From assembly GCA_030147845.1 (NCBI GenBank), contig JASBUN010000043.1, positions 1 through 64,000 of the forward strand: a DNA stretch of 64,000 nt, read 5' to 3'. The stretch is from Gammaproteobacteria bacterium. Its GTDB lineage: Bacteria; Pseudomonadota; Gammaproteobacteria; JASBUN01. The notes below the pieces were generated by a model. It made no database searches and was not told the DNA's origin. It saw nothing but the letters and a program-made list of their open reading frames with translations. Shown here in pieces: positions 18,791 through 28,127 of the stretch (its first letter is position 1; each line of letters opens with the position of its first letter). A program made the translations under genes and the position numbers.

Positions 18791-19600
18791 TCAGCGCATC
18801 CCGCGCGCGGCTTTGACCTGGTCGTAGGCGGCGCGAATTTCCTGCGTTTTCTGCTTCGCCATTTCCATCATTTCTTCCGGCAGTCCCTTGGCCACGAGTT
18901 TGTCTGGATGGTGTTTGCTCATCAAGCGCCGATAGGCCTTCTTTACCCCGGCATCATCGACATCGGCCGACAAACCCAGGATCGCGTAAGCATCTTTGAG
19001 TGAGGGGCCGCGCGCAGACGCGGTGCGCCGCCCTCCGCCCGCGCCGGCGTAACGGTGCTGCGCTTGCACCATCGCCACCAACTGCTCGAACAGACTGCGA
19101 TTGACGCCCAAGCGATCGCATACGTGCAACAGCAGCGTGCGTTCACTCGGATGCAAGGCGCCATCGGCCAATGCAGTGTAAATTTGAATCTCCAGGAACG
19201 TCTGGATCAAGGTCACACGTGCACGGCATTCGCGGCGAAACTGTTCCAATATGTCGTCCAGCGGAAAGCCGTCACGCTTACCTTCATTGAACAGCTTAAT
19301 CGCGGCCTTACGCTGATCCGGCGGTAGTTGCATGCGCGCCATGACCTGGCGGGCCATGGCAATTTCGTCTTCGGAAACGCGGCCATCGGCCTTGGCCAAA
19401 TGGCCCATTACCGAAAACGTTGCGGTAAAGAAAGCCAACTGGATACGCTCATTGCCCTCGGAAGTACTGGCGTCATGCAATAGCGCCTGCCCCAAACCAC
19501 GATCAAAATTGTGCCCGAGCGCAGCCCCCAGCACGGCGCCCAACGGACCACCCAACATGAAACCAAAAGCGCCGCCGATCAGTTTTCCCCACCAACTCAT
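18791..19600 (-). CDS. djlA: DjlA-like TerB/DnaJ cochaperone
   Basis: A 269-residue protein with a short glycine-rich hydrophobic N-terminal anchor (about 8-30), a TerB-like helical domain (about 50-165) and a C-terminal J domain (about 200-265) with the essential HPD in SKHHPDKL. This is the architecture of DjlA, an inner-membrane DnaJ-type partner of DnaK. It is convergent with nsrR, only a few bases from its end. Confidence 0.9.
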   Translation of the reverse strand: MSWWGKLIGGAFGFMLGGPLGAVLGAALGHNFDRGLGQALLHDASTSEGNERIQLAFFTATFSVMGHLAKADGRVSEDEIAMARQVMARMQLPPDQRKAAIKLFNEGKRDGFPLDDILEQFRRECRARVTLIQTFLEIQIYTALADGALHPSERTLLLHVCDRLGVNRSLFEQLVAMVQAQHRYAGAGGGRRTASARGPSLKDAYAILGLSADVDDAGVKKAYRRLMSKHHPDKLVAKGLPEEMMEMAKQKTQEIRAAYDQVKAARGMR

Positions 19601-19678
19601 TACAATAATCTCAACTTAGATATGCAGATTCGGCCGCCGGCCTGACGACGGTCGGGCCGAGTGGCCGGCATAAGGAAA

Positions 19679-19711
19679 ATAAAAAAACCGCGCCACCCGA
19701 AGGTCGCGCGG
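19679..19711 (-). terminator. Terminator of the cytochrome c gene
   Basis: On the minus strand a long GC stem closed by a TTCG tetraloop is followed by seven T. It lies 25 bp after the cytochrome stop codon and is a textbook intrinsic terminator. Confidence 0.9.
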
Positions 19712-19735
19712 CTCGGTCGATCGCAAGCAACACGC

Positions 19736-20050
19736 TTACTTGCAGCCCAAGCTGCTTACGTAGGCGGCAAGATTGGCGATATCGGTGTCGCTCAACGGCT
19801 TGGCCATCGGCGTCATCAGCGGATCGGTACGACCGCCGTCGCGAAACGCCTTCAGTTGCTTGACGATGTAGGCGTCCTTCTGACCAGCCAGGTTCGGCCA
19901 TAGGGGATTATTGCTGACACCTTGCGGACCGTGGCAGCCTGAACAGGTGGCGAATTTTGCCTTGCCGGCGTTCGCATCACCGGCGGCGGACGCCACACTG
20001 GCGGCGCCCACCAGCGCCACGGTCGCAACAATTAACGTAATATTTTTCAT
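19736..20050 (-). CDS. Secreted monohaem cytochrome c (class I)
   Basis: A 104-residue protein with a Sec signal peptide (cleavage near residue 22, ASA-AG), one haem site CSGCH (36-40) and a methionine ligand candidate in TPMAKPLSDTD. It resembles the small c553/c4-half-domain cytochromes that carry electrons in the periplasm. It is a single gene with its own terminator. The redox partner cannot be inferred from context. Confidence 0.92.
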   Translation of the reverse strand: MKNITLIVATVALVGAASVASAAGDANAGKAKFATCSGCHGPQGVSNNPLWPNLAGQKDAYIVKQLKAFRDGGRTDPLMTPMAKPLSDTDIANLAAYVSSLGCK

Positions 20051-20443
20051 GTATTGTATCTCCCGTTCTGAGTTAAATCATGACCACAGCCAAATCCCGA
20101 CATTCGTACCTTAACGGCACGAATCTGAATGAATCGTGAACGCGCCGCATCGTCCGCTCGAGCCACGAAACGATCGGCTCCGTAGGCAGCCTGCGATGCG
20201 GCGGGAAGCCCATCCAGCCACTTAATTGATACCCAGCATACCATTAACGATCAACAAAATTTATTAATATACCTTATAAATTCTGCACATAGCCCGGATC
20301 CGGTGGGGTATATGCTTGAAATCGGCCCTTGCCAGCGCCCCACACAATCGGCCATAGTGAGAGTGGAGGCATTGGAGAAGCGTGGCAGCCGCTCGCCAGA
20401 CGTGCGGCACCTAGGAAGTTCGCCAGCAACGGAGATGACTGCC
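20051..20443. other. Divergent intergenic region
   Basis: About 390 bp between the divergent cytochrome and HDOD genes. The middle part (about 20220-20290) is AT-rich and is the likely promoter area. A longer HDOD frame (from 20303) crosses part of the region, but those codons look non-coding. No repeat or RNA gene was recognised. Confidence 0.5.
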
Positions 20444-21304
20444 ATGGCAAAACCCCTAACCACTCTCGTCGACACCGCAGAACATTTGGTTTCCTTGCCC
20501 GAGGTGGTGATGCGCGTCAATGAACTGGTCGATGACCGACGCAGTTCAGCATACGACATCGGCCGCCTGCTCGAACAGGATGTCGCTTTAACGGCGCGCC
20601 TGCTCAAAATCGTCAACAGCCCATATTACGGCTTTCCCTCCGCCATCGATACCGTTTCGCGCGCTATCGCCATCATGGGAACCCAGGATTTACGCGACTT
20701 GGTATTGGCAACGGCAGCTGTGCCGACGCTCACCGAATTGTGTGGCGAAACCGACGAGCTATGCAATTTTTGGCAGCATAGCCTCTACTGCGCGGTAGTC
20801 GCACGCCTACTCGCCGAACGACGCCGCGATCCACACCCGGAACGGCTGTTTGTCGCCGGACTGTTGCACGACATTGGCTGGCTGCTGATGTATCACGCCG
20901 AACCCGAATTGGTGCGCGCATGCCGTCAGCGCTTCCAACCTGGCGACACCAGCCCGCTACCGATAGAGCACGATGTGTTCGGTTATACGCACGCCGACGC
21001 CGGCGCCGAACTGGCGCGCCGCTGGCGGTTACCCGATAGCCTCATCGCATGCATTCAAGACCACCACGAACCCGTACCGAACAGCCGATATGCCTCGGAC
21101 GCCAGCATCGTGCACATTGCCAACTGCGTCGCCACTCCGCTGTCAACGGCCGATACTGCCGCCGAACCGGTTCGGTCTATCAACCCGACGGCTTGGTCAA
21201 TTAGTGGCCTCAGCAGCCAAACCATGCAAGGCCTGGCCACCGAGGCGGCGGAGCGGGCCACGCAGATGCGGCAACTTTTACTGACCGAATCCGCAGCCGC
21301 ATAA
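20444..21304 (+). CDS. HDOD domain signalling protein
   Basis: A 286-residue cytoplasmic protein made almost wholly of one HDOD domain (about 10-210), with TARLLKIVNSPYYG and AGLLHDIGWLL, the latter keeping an HD pair. HDOD proteins are related to HD-type phosphohydrolases but usually lack full catalytic residues and act in signalling. The start MAKPLTTLVD is chosen because GGAG lies about nine bases upstream. The target process is not visible from the neighbours. Confidence 0.85.
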   Translation: MAKPLTTLVDTAEHLVSLPEVVMRVNELVDDRRSSAYDIGRLLEQDVALTARLLKIVNSPYYGFPSAIDTVSRAIAIMGTQDLRDLVLATAAVPTLTELCGETDELCNFWQHSLYCAVVARLLAERRRDPHPERLFVAGLLHDIGWLLMYHAEPELVRACRQRFQPGDTSPLPIEHDVFGYTHADAGAELARRWRLPDSLIACIQDHHEPVPNSRYASDASIVHIANCVATPLSTADTAAEPVRSINPTAWSISGLSSQTMQGLATEAAERATQMRQLLLTESAAA

Positions 21305-21342
21305 GTTCGCAGCGACGCGGCTTCCCGGCGATGCCTGACTGA

Positions 21343-21735
21343 TCAACCCGCCTTGAGCGCATCGCGCACGCGCTCGAGTCGGCTGCGTACTTCCTTGCCC
21401 AAACGGTCCAATTCGTCGCGTTGCACGAGTCCAAGCACGGCCGCAGGGTCCATGAAACCGACCACGGTATCACCCACTTCACTTTCGCGCACGACGACGT
21501 TGCAAGGCAGGAGCAGACCGATGTCGGGTTCGGCATCCAGCGCCTGATTGGCCAGTTCCGGATTGCATGCGCCCAAAATTTTGTAAGGGCGCTTATCGAT
21601 ATTCAATTTCTTCTTCAGCGTTGCTTTGACATCGATTTCAGTCAACACGCCAAAACCTTCTTTTTTCAGCTCCTCGGTCACCTTCTCCACGGTTTCATCA
21701 AATGGCCCGGTAACACTGACGCTAAATCCATACAT
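21343..21735 (-). CDS. DUF302 family protein
   Basis: A 130-residue single-domain DUF302 protein: early PFDETVEKVTEELKKEGFGVLTEIDV, and YKILGACNPELA with one conserved cysteine before LLLPCNVVV with another. The family is common next to metal and sulfur genes but has no fixed function. It lies 108 bp downstream of phosphoketolase on the same strand. Confidence 0.88.
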   Translation of the reverse strand: MYGFSVSVTGPFDETVEKVTEELKKEGFGVLTEIDVKATLKKKLNIDKRPYKILGACNPELANQALDAEPDIGLLLPCNVVVRESEVGDTVVGFMDPAAVLGLVQRDELDRLGKEVRSRLERVRDALKAG

Positions 21736-21843
21736 AACGCTACTCCTTGAAATGATAGCTGAGTTGGGAAGTTCCTACTGATGCCACGCAGGCGTATGCC
21801 GCGCACATCGCTAAACCATAACTCGATCTCGACCGACTCTCGG

Positions 21844-24252
21844 CTAGGCATGCGGCCGTGTAGTCGCATCCCACCGCCAGGCACGTATCTCCGGCATGTC
21901 CTCGCCATGCCGGATAATATAGCGCTTATGTTCGGTCAATCTGGCGTGCATCGCCTGTTTCACATGCGCCGCAGTGTAACCAAGTTTAGCAACGCGATCG
22001 ATGACGTCACATACCAGATGGAAACGATCCAGGTCGTTGCGAACGACCATATCGAACGGCGTCGTCGTAGTGCCCTCTTCCTTGTAACCACGGACGTGCA
22101 GATTCGCGTGATTGGTGCGCCGGTAAGTCAGTCGGTGGATCAACCATGGGTAGCCATGGTAGACGAAAATGACCGGCTTATCGCTAGTAAAGAAATTATC
22201 GAAATCCCGGTCCGGTAGTCCATGCGGATGCGCGTCCTCCGGCTGCAACGTCATCAGATCGACGACGTTGATCACACGCACCTTGAGATCCGGAACATAC
22301 TCTCGCAATAGCTGCACTGCAGCCAGGGTTTCGAGCGTTGGCACATCGCCGGCGCACGCCATTACTACATCGGGTTCCGCTCCATGATCGTTACTGGCCC
22401 ATTCCCATATACCAATACCGGCCGAGCAATGCGTGACTGCCGAGTCCATATCCAGCCACTGCGGCTGCGACTGCTTGCCGGCGACGATGATATTGACGAA
22501 GTCGCGGCTACGTAAGCATTTGTCGGCTACATGCAACAGGCAATTGGCATCAGGCGGCAAATAGACCCGTATGATATCGGCCTTTTTATTGACCACGTGA
22601 TCGATGAAACCAGGATCCTGATGACTGAAACCATTGTGATCCTGGCGCCAGACATGCGAGGTCAAAAGATAGTTGAGCGAAGCGATTGACCGTCGCCAGG
22701 GGACTTCATGACTCACCTTCAACCATTTGGCATGCTGATTGAACATCGAGTCGACAATATGAATGAATGCCTCATAACAAGAGAACCAACCATGCCGCCC
22801 GGTAAGCAAATATCCCTCCAACCAACCCTGGCAGGTATGTTCGCTGAGGATCTCCATCACCCGGCCATCGTCCGAGAGATGCTCATCGGTGGACAGCCGC
22901 TGCGCCATCCATGCGCGATCGGTTACTTCGAACAGCGCGCTCAAGCGATTGGAGGCCGTTTCATCCGGACCGACAACGCGGAAATTGCGTTGCTCGCCAT
23001 TGCGGCTCATCACATCACGCAGATAAGCACCCAGGATCCGCGTCGCCTCGGCATCGGTATCACCGGGCGTGCGCAGTTGTACTGCATAGTCCGCGCACTC
23101 CGGCAGACGCAGATCGCGTAACAGCAAGCCGCCGTTGGCATGCGGATTGGCACTCATGCGACGCGCTCCGCACGGAGCCAGCGCACGCAGCTCGTCGACC
23201 AGCTGTCCCTGGCTGTCGAACAGCTCCTCCGGTCGGTAACTTTTAAGCCATTGCTCCAAGGCCTGCAGATGATCCGGTCGCGTACGCGGATCGGCAATCG
23301 GAACTTGATGCGAACGCCATGAACCTTCGACCGGCAGGCCGTCGAGTTCATGCGGACCGGTCCAGCCTTTAGGGGTACGCAATACAATCATCGGCCAACG
23401 CGGTCGCTGCGCATCGCCGCCGTTACGCGCGCGGCTTTGAATCCGGCCGATCTCCGCCATTACAGTATCCAACGTGGCCGCCATACTTTGGTGCATAATG
23501 TGCGGGTCATCGCCGGCGACGACATACGGCTGATAGCCATAGCCGACTAATAAACTTTCCAATTCATCTGCATCGATGCGTGCCAATACGGTCGGATTGG
23601 CAATTTTGTAGCCGTTCAAATGCAGTATCGGAAGTACCGCGCCGTCATGCGCGGGGTTGAGAAATTTGTTGGAGTGCCAGGCGGCCGCCAACGGACCGGT
23701 CTCGGCTTCACCATCACCAATCACGCAACAAACCAGCAGATCAGGGTTATCGAAGGCGGCGCCAAAGGCGTGCGACAACGAGTAGCCGAGTTCGCCGCCT
23801 TCATGAACGGACCCTGGCACCTGCGGCGCGACATGGCTCGGGAGGCCGCCCGGGAAGGAGAATTGCCGAAACAGACTATGTAAGCCTTCCGTGTCCTGGG
23901 ACACACTGGGATACAATTCGCTGTAGGTCCCTTCCAAATAGGTGTTAGCCACCAAACCCGGGCCGCCGTGCCCCGGCCCTGTGATAAAAATCGCGTTTAA
24001 ATCCTGCGCCTTGATGACCCGGTTTAGGTGGGCGTAGATAAAATTAAGCCCGGGAGTGGTGCCCCAGTGGCCGAGCAGGCGAGGCTTGATGTGATCAACG
24101 GTGAGCGGTTCATGCAGCAAAGGATTATCGAGCAGATAAATCTGTCCCACCGATAGGTAATTTGCCGCACGCCAATAAGCATGAATTTTGCTGGCGTCGT
24201 CACCCGACAGTGGTGCTGTCGAGTCTGTGATTCGATCGGCCAAGTCGGCCAT
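21844..24252 (-). CDS. Phosphoketolase (xylulose-5-P / fructose-6-P)
   Basis: The 802-residue thiamine-diphosphate enzyme splits xylulose-5-phosphate (and often fructose-6-phosphate) with phosphate into acetyl phosphate and a sugar phosphate. Clear family segments include [45 protein letters not shown] (ThDP-Mg site) and [12 protein letters not shown]. Length is typical of full-length phosphoketolase. No acetate kinase or phosphotransacetylase is adjacent; rpe, which makes its substrate, lies a few kb away in the core block. Confidence 0.95.
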   Translation of the reverse strand: MADLADRITDSTAPLSGDDASKIHAYWRAANYLSVGQIYLLDNPLLHEPLTVDHIKPRLLGHWGTTPGLNFIYAHLNRVIKAQDLNAIFITGPGHGGPGLVANTYLEGTYSELYPSVSQDTEGLHSLFRQFSFPGGLPSHVAPQVPGSVHEGGELGYSLSHAFGAAFDNPDLLVCCVIGDGEAETGPLAAAWHSNKFLNPAHDGAVLPILHLNGYKIANPTVLARIDADELESLLVGYGYQPYVVAGDDPHIMHQSMAATLDTVMAEIGRIQSRARNGGDAQRPRWPMIVLRTPKGWTGPHELDGLPVEGSWRSHQVPIADPRTRPDHLQALEQWLKSYRPEELFDSQGQLVDELRALAPCGARRMSANPHANGGLLLRDLRLPECADYAVQLRTPGDTDAEATRILGAYLRDVMSRNGEQRNFRVVGPDETASNRLSALFEVTDRAWMAQRLSTDEHLSDDGRVMEILSEHTCQGWLEGYLLTGRHGWFSCYEAFIHIVDSMFNQHAKWLKVSHEVPWRRSIASLNYLLTSHVWRQDHNGFSHQDPGFIDHVVNKKADIIRVYLPPDANCLLHVADKCLRSRDFVNIIVAGKQSQPQWLDMDSAVTHCSAGIGIWEWASNDHGAEPDVVMACAGDVPTLETLAAVQLLREYVPDLKVRVINVVDLMTLQPEDAHPHGLPDRDFDNFFTSDKPVIFVYHGYPWLIHRLTYRRTNHANLHVRGYKEEGTTTTPFDMVVRNDLDRFHLVCDVIDRVAKLGYTAAHVKQAMHARLTEHKRYIIRHGEDMPEIRAWRWDATTRPHA

Positions 24253-24575
24253 GCGGAAGATCCTCCGGCAAATTCACGGCGTCACGAGTCACTCACGGCT
24301 AAGTTCACCGAGCCATCGCGGCGCAATGATCCGTCCAATCAGCATACAGGGCCTATGGTATCTGCCGGCATCGGTATAGCCGCGCATCCATCGTTGCCGC
24401 AGAAGCATTACCAAACCCGTTGCAACCCGTTGCGGTTATCACAAGCGCGCCGGCACGTCAGTAAGCTTAGCAGTCTGGGTACACCCGGCAAGCTGACCCA
24501 AGCCCCAGACTTGGTATGCTTTTGGATAGCTCGGAAAGGGCCAAAAGCGCGTGTCAGCAATACATCGACCCAGCA
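24253..24575. other. Intergenic region upstream of phosphoketolase
   Basis: About 320 bp between the SHOCT protein stop and the phosphoketolase start, both on the minus strand. It should contain the phosphoketolase promoter, but I could not pick one reliably. No gene, repeat or terminator stands out. Confidence 0.5.
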
Positions 24576-24803
24576 TCATCGTTCAAGATCACGACGCGTG
24601 CGCTCGTACTCGTCCTTGTCGATCTCACCGCGCGCATAACGTTGCCGCAGCAATTCGAACGCTGACGACCTATTCGGTCTGCCGCCAAAACTGCGCGCGA
24701 GAAAAATCACCGCTAGAATAATCAAACTCCAGAACAGCACACCGAATATCCAGTGTCCAAAGCCGAAGCCCCAATGCCAGTTAGACCAATCGCCATTCAT
24801 CAT
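24576..24803 (-). CDS. Small SHOCT-domain membrane protein
   Basis: A 75-residue protein with an N-terminal tryptophan-rich stretch, one transmembrane helix (about 18-38) and a C-terminal SHOCT motif (LLRQRYARGEIDKDEYERTRRDL). Such small proteins are frequent beside heavy-metal genes, and SHOCT is thought to mediate oligomerisation. I started at the ATG pair with GAGG eight bases upstream; the longer frame to 24998 overlaps the neighbouring gene and looks artificial. Confidence 0.8.
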   Translation of the reverse strand: MMNGDWSNWHWGFGFGHWIFGVLFWSLIILAVIFLARSFGGRPNRSSAFELLRQRYARGEIDKDEYERTRRDLER

Positions 24804-24849
24804 CACGTTATCCTCGACTATTGATACGCCGCATACCGAGCGGCGCCCG

Positions 24850-25188
24850 CTAACGCTTACGGTGCCGACCGGCATAAACGTCGGTGGGTGAGCTACAGCA
24901 CGCGCCATTGGAAGTGCCCGCGTTGCGGCGTACGTTGGCGTCGCGGAAGCGGCACCACATCCACCGCAGCCGCGAGCATCCATCTTCGGCCAAGGCATAG
25001 CCGGCCGCCTTCAGCTCGTCCGCGATCGCATCGAAGCCAGTGCGGCTGGCGTCATAACGCACGCGCAGCCGTCGCGCGCCGGCGCGGACTCGCACTGCCA
25101 CAAAGCCATCCAAACCGGCCAAGCGCTCACTCAGCATGGTCACATCGTCAGCCCTCACCGGTGTCGACGTCACTAGGTGGCGCGTCAC
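24850..25188 (-). CDS. HMA-fold-like small protein without CxxC, Cys-rich tail
   Basis: The first 70 residues have the alternation expected of a heavy-metal-associated fold (short strand, helix MLSERLAGLDGFV, two strands RVRAGARRLRVRYD, helix FDAIADELKAAGY), but the metal-binding Cys-x-x-Cys is absent. The tail is basic with five cysteines, among them a Cys-Cys pair before SSPTDVY. Role unknown; the neighbours suggest metal handling. The start is uncertain: a GTG at 25188 with a weak GGGTGA site, or a GTG 12 codons earlier. Confidence 0.55.
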   Translation of the reverse strand: MTRHLVTSTPVRADDVTMLSERLAGLDGFVAVRVRAGARRLRVRYDASRTGFDAIADELKAAGYALAEDGCSRLRWMWCRFRDANVRRNAGTSNGACCSSPTDVYAGRHRKR

Positions 25189-25312
25189 GTTGAAATCACC
25201 CGATATTTGTATTACACCGTGCACCGATCTCGAACTCCGTCATGCCCTTGCAACCTCACCCGGATCAATCGAGACACGCCGCGGCTTCGATCGCCACGGC
25301 GTGTTCGCTACC

Positions 25313-25750
25313 CTAATTTTTCATCATGAGCTGCTGCTGCTCGATCATCTGCTCCATCATCTGCTGCATCATATCCATGCGTTGTTGCATCATCTGCACA
25401 CTAGGCTGCGCACTCGCCGCGCCGCCGGAACCCATCATGCCGGCTTGCCCCTGACCCATGCCGCCGCCGGAACCCATCATGCCGCCATGACCTTGCCCCA
25501 TGCCGCCGCCTGGCCCCATCATGCCGCGCATGGCACCCATCTGCTCCTGCATTATGCCCATATGCTGCTGCATCAGTTGGCGGCGTTTATCAGCGTCGTG
25601 AGTTCCCTGCGCCTGCTGCATCATGCCTTGCATCTGCTCAAACCGCTGCTGCATCAGCGCCGCGCTTGGGTTCGAGCCGTGTTGTGCAGCCATACCCGGA
25701 ACGGCGGCAAGCGCCAACGCAGCCGCGGCGATCAACGTGTACATCTTCAT
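25313..25750 (-). CDS. Methionine/glutamine/glycine-rich secreted protein
   Basis: A 145-residue protein with a signal peptide (cleavage near AAQHG) and about 30 methionines, many in pairs. The middle holds two 14-residue repeats of the type MMGxGGGMGQGxxG, flanked by Gln/Met-rich helices. Clustered methionines bind Cu(I) or Ag(I) in several periplasmic copper proteins, so metal buffering is a fair inference; no recognised domain proves it. The ATG is placed by the signal peptide. A similar but not identical protein is encoded at 59460-59864. Confidence 0.8.
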   Translation of the reverse strand: MKMYTLIAAAALALAAVPGMAAQHGSNPSAALMQQRFEQMQGMMQQAQGTHDADKRRQLMQQHMGIMQEQMGAMRGMMGPGGGMGQGHGGMMGSGGGMGQGQAGMMGSGGAASAQPSVQMMQQRMDMMQQMMEQMIEQQQLMMKN

Positions 25751-25891
25751 GGTGTTACTCCTTTCAGTTTGCGTATACGAAACGGGGGATGAAGCGATAA
25801 TTCGCATCATCGGTTGAAAATCCGGCCGCACCGGCGGCTTTGCAGTAAACAGACCCGGATCGCGACAATGACTTGAAGCCATGCGCATGTC

Positions 25892-26362
25892 TCACTGCCC
25901 GTCCGGTGGCGTGACCGCGGTAACCAGTTTTAGCAGCGCTTCACCCGTAGGCGACTGATCAGGAAAACTGATCCAACTGCGTAGCGCCTTCTCCATATGC
26001 GTTTGCAAGGCCTGTAGCTGCGATAAGCGTTGGCGGCTCTCGCCAACGCGACGTCGAAAAATATCACCTACCCGTGGACACGAACGAGGTCCGCGCTCGG
26101 CGCCGTCCAGAATTTCTCGGATTTCGGCCAGCGAGTAGCCCAGCTCCCGACTCTGACGAATGAAGCACAAGCGCGCCAGGTCGGTGTGCGAGAATATGCG
26201 GTAACGATTCTGTCGTCGGCGCTGTGGGCGCAACAATCCCAAGCGCGTGTAGTAACGCACCACATGGGCCTCGACGTCCGCCAACCGCGCGAGTTGCGCA
26301 ACTTGCAGTACCGCGCCATCGGCTTGCGTCGATGCCTTGGCGTCAACATCTTTAATCGCCAT
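25892..26362 (-). CDS. MerR family transcriptional regulator
   Basis: A MerR-type regulator of about 156 residues: winged helix with ADVEAHVVRYYTRLGLLRP, then FIRQSRELGYSLAEIREIL and a coiled-coil dimerisation helix. The effector end (TPTGEALLKL region) has no obvious metal-binding cysteine pair, so the inducer is unknown. The ATG at 26362 or the GTG one codon before could both start it. It is downstream of and on the same strand as the porin-cytochrome-propeller operon, and upstream of the Met-rich protein gene. Confidence 0.88.
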   Translation of the reverse strand: MAIKDVDAKASTQADGAVLQVAQLARLADVEAHVVRYYTRLGLLRPQRRRQNRYRIFSHTDLARLCFIRQSRELGYSLAEIREILDGAERGPRSCPRVGDIFRRRVGESRQRLSQLQALQTHMEKALRSWISFPDQSPTGEALLKLVTAVTPPDGQ

Positions 26363-26442
26363 CACGGCCGCTTACTCCGGCAGCTCATACAAAGTTGCGC
26401 CATGGCCACTGCCGCTGGGCAACCCTAAATCCGATACCGCCC

Positions 26443-27435
26443 TCATTGCACCACGGCCATCTGATGGCCTTCGCCGCCAGGCAGCTTGATGGTGTCCAAC
26501 AGCTTCCAGGTCTTCTGGTCCACCACCCAGATCAACGGCTGCTTGCGGCTGGAGACATAGACCTTGCCGGCGCCGTGGACGGTATTCAGGTGATAAGGAG
26601 CCGGGGAAAGGGCCAGCACCCTCTTATTACCGGTGGCCGGATCGAGCGCGACCAGTTTGTTTTCGTTTTTTGCGCTGGCGAATAGCGTCTTGCCATCGTC
26701 GCTGATATCCAATCCGTGCAGCCCCTTGCCGATCATAAAGGAGCGCACCACCTTGCCCGATGCCACCGAGATCACCGAAATCGTGCCGGCGCGCGGATTG
26801 GTCGCATAGAGAGTTTGGCCATCACCCGCGCGCACCAGATGCTCCGGCGATGGTCCGCCCTGCAGACTGCGGGTCACTTTCCAGGTCCCCAGGTTGATTT
26901 CGGCGACAGTGCCGTTGCCGCTATTACTGACGTAGGCGGTTTTGCCATCCGGCGTGATAACGGTGTAGTTGGGCACCGGCCCGGTCTGGATGGTATGCAC
27001 CACCTGATTGCTCTGCAGATCGACCACGCTAACGGCGCCGCGGGTCGGGTGGGTGGAAATCACATAGCGGCCATCCGGTGTGATCGCCTCATGGTGCGTC
27101 CAGCCGGACACCGGGATGGTCGACATAACATGTCCATGGCCGGGATGTACCAGGAACAACTTGCTGTTGGGTGTGTCGGCCTTGGCGCCCGAAGGCAAGG
27201 GGGCTTCGTTGAGACTGCCGGCGATCAAGTATTCACCATCTGGAGTTGCCACCAAACCATGTGGGTTGTCGACACCGGTATAGGTAGCCGTAATCTTGTC
27301 GGTCGCAGCGTCTACGGCAATGACTTCATTGGCGCTTCCCAAGGGGATATAGACGGTCGGTTCGGCTCGCACCACGGAGGCCGACAATAATGTTGCCGCT
27401 ATGATGGTCGCTGGCTTGAGGTAATGTTTGAGCAC
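26443..27435 (-). CDS. Secreted YVTN-type beta-propeller protein
   Basis: A 330-residue protein with a signal peptide (cleavage near VRA-EP) and about seven repeats of the NxVxVID...PDGxxxYVSN type typical of YncE/YVTN propellers. It is rich in histidines in VHPGHGHVM and THHEAITPDG, which might bind metal, but no haem site is present. Such propellers act as binding or scaffolding proteins in the periplasm. It ends the operon MerR-porin-cytochrome-cytochrome-propeller. Confidence 0.85.
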   Translation of the reverse strand: MLKHYLKPATIIAATLLSASVVRAEPTVYIPLGSANEVIAVDAATDKITATYTGVDNPHGLVATPDGEYLIAGSLNEAPLPSGAKADTPNSKLFLVHPGHGHVMSTIPVSGWTHHEAITPDGRYVISTHPTRGAVSVVDLQSNQVVHTIQTGPVPNYTVITPDGKTAYVSNSGNGTVAEINLGTWKVTRSLQGGPSPEHLVRAGDGQTLYATNPRAGTISVISVASGKVVRSFMIGKGLHGLDISDDGKTLFASAKNENKLVALDPATGNKRVLALSPAPYHLNTVHGAGKVYVSSRKQPLIWVVDQKTWKLLDTIKLPGGEGHQMAVVQ

Positions 27436-27478
27436 TGTGGCAAACTCCTATATGGATCGTGAAGAACGCGTGGCACCG

Positions 27479-27811
27479 TCACGAAGCGCCGAATCGCGTA
27501 CGGATGTAGCGCAGCACGGCACGAACGTCCTCTTCGGTGAGATTCGGGTTACCGCCCTTGGCGGGCATCGCCATAGGGGAACCAGGCGCCTGGAAGCCAT
27601 TCAATATGTGATCGATCAGTACGGCGTCGGTTTGCGACAGCACGCCTGCCTTGGCGCCGAAATCCGGTACGCCGGGTAACGCACCGCTCCCGTCGTCGCC
27701 GTGGCATGCCACGCACGTCTGGTTGTAGACATCGGCACCACGCTCGGCCACGGCTGCGGCGGGTGACAACGCAATGGCGCCTAGCAACGCGATCGTCGTT
27801 TTGATTTTCAT
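27479..27811 (-). CDS. Secreted monohaem cytochrome c
   Basis: A 110-residue class I cytochrome c: signal peptide to about residue 22, haem site CVACH at 33-37, and possible methionine ligands in GSPMAMPAKGGNPNLTEED. Its ATG shares one base with the preceding stop (TGATG), showing translational coupling with the upstream cytochrome gene. Together with the other cytochrome it probably passes electrons in the periplasm; the donor and acceptor are unknown. Confidence 0.92.
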   Translation of the reverse strand: MKIKTTIALLGAIALSPAAAVAERGADVYNQTCVACHGDDGSGALPGVPDFGAKAGVLSQTDAVLIDHILNGFQAPGSPMAMPAKGGNPNLTEEDVRAVLRYIRTRFGAS

Positions 27812-28116
27812 CAGTTGCTCTCCTGCAGGAAGCGCAATATGGCGTGCGCTTGATCGCCACTCAAGCCGGCGCGTACACGCATATGCGCTATTACCGGCCG
27901 CCACTGCTCGTCGCGGTAATCCTTCGGATCACGCATGTTGTGACAACGATTGCAGTTCTCCGCCCACAAACGTGCGCCACGTGCGAATTCGGCGGCATTC
28001 GCCTGGGCCTTCTGGCTTGGCTTTTCAGCGGCCGCAGACGGCAGTCCGATCGAAAATGCACCGAGCGCAGCGGCGATCAGTGCCGCACGGGCCGCGAAAT
28101 ATTTTTGATTGCTCAT
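27811..28116 (-). CDS. Secreted cytochrome c-like protein
   Basis: A 101-residue protein with a signal peptide (cleavage near AAA-EK) and one haem site CNRCH (55-59). After the haem site, YRDEQWRPVIAHMRVRAGLSGDQA resembles the short cytochromes that occur in pairs with another monohaem cytochrome. The ATG at 28116 puts the signal peptide at the N-terminus. It begins 11 bp after the porin stop codon and overlaps the next cytochrome by one base. Confidence 0.88.
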   Translation of the reverse strand: MSNQKYFAARAALIAAALGAFSIGLPSAAAEKPSQKAQANAAEFARGARLWAENCNRCHNMRDPKDYRDEQWRPVIAHMRVRAGLSGDQAHAILRFLQESN

Positions 28117-28127
28117 GACACCGCTCC

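Noticed and set aside
25136-25792. 218-codon plus-strand frame with His/Leu repeats
   Set aside because: Antisense to the Met/Gln-rich protein gene; its HH/LL repeats mirror the sense-strand low complexity.
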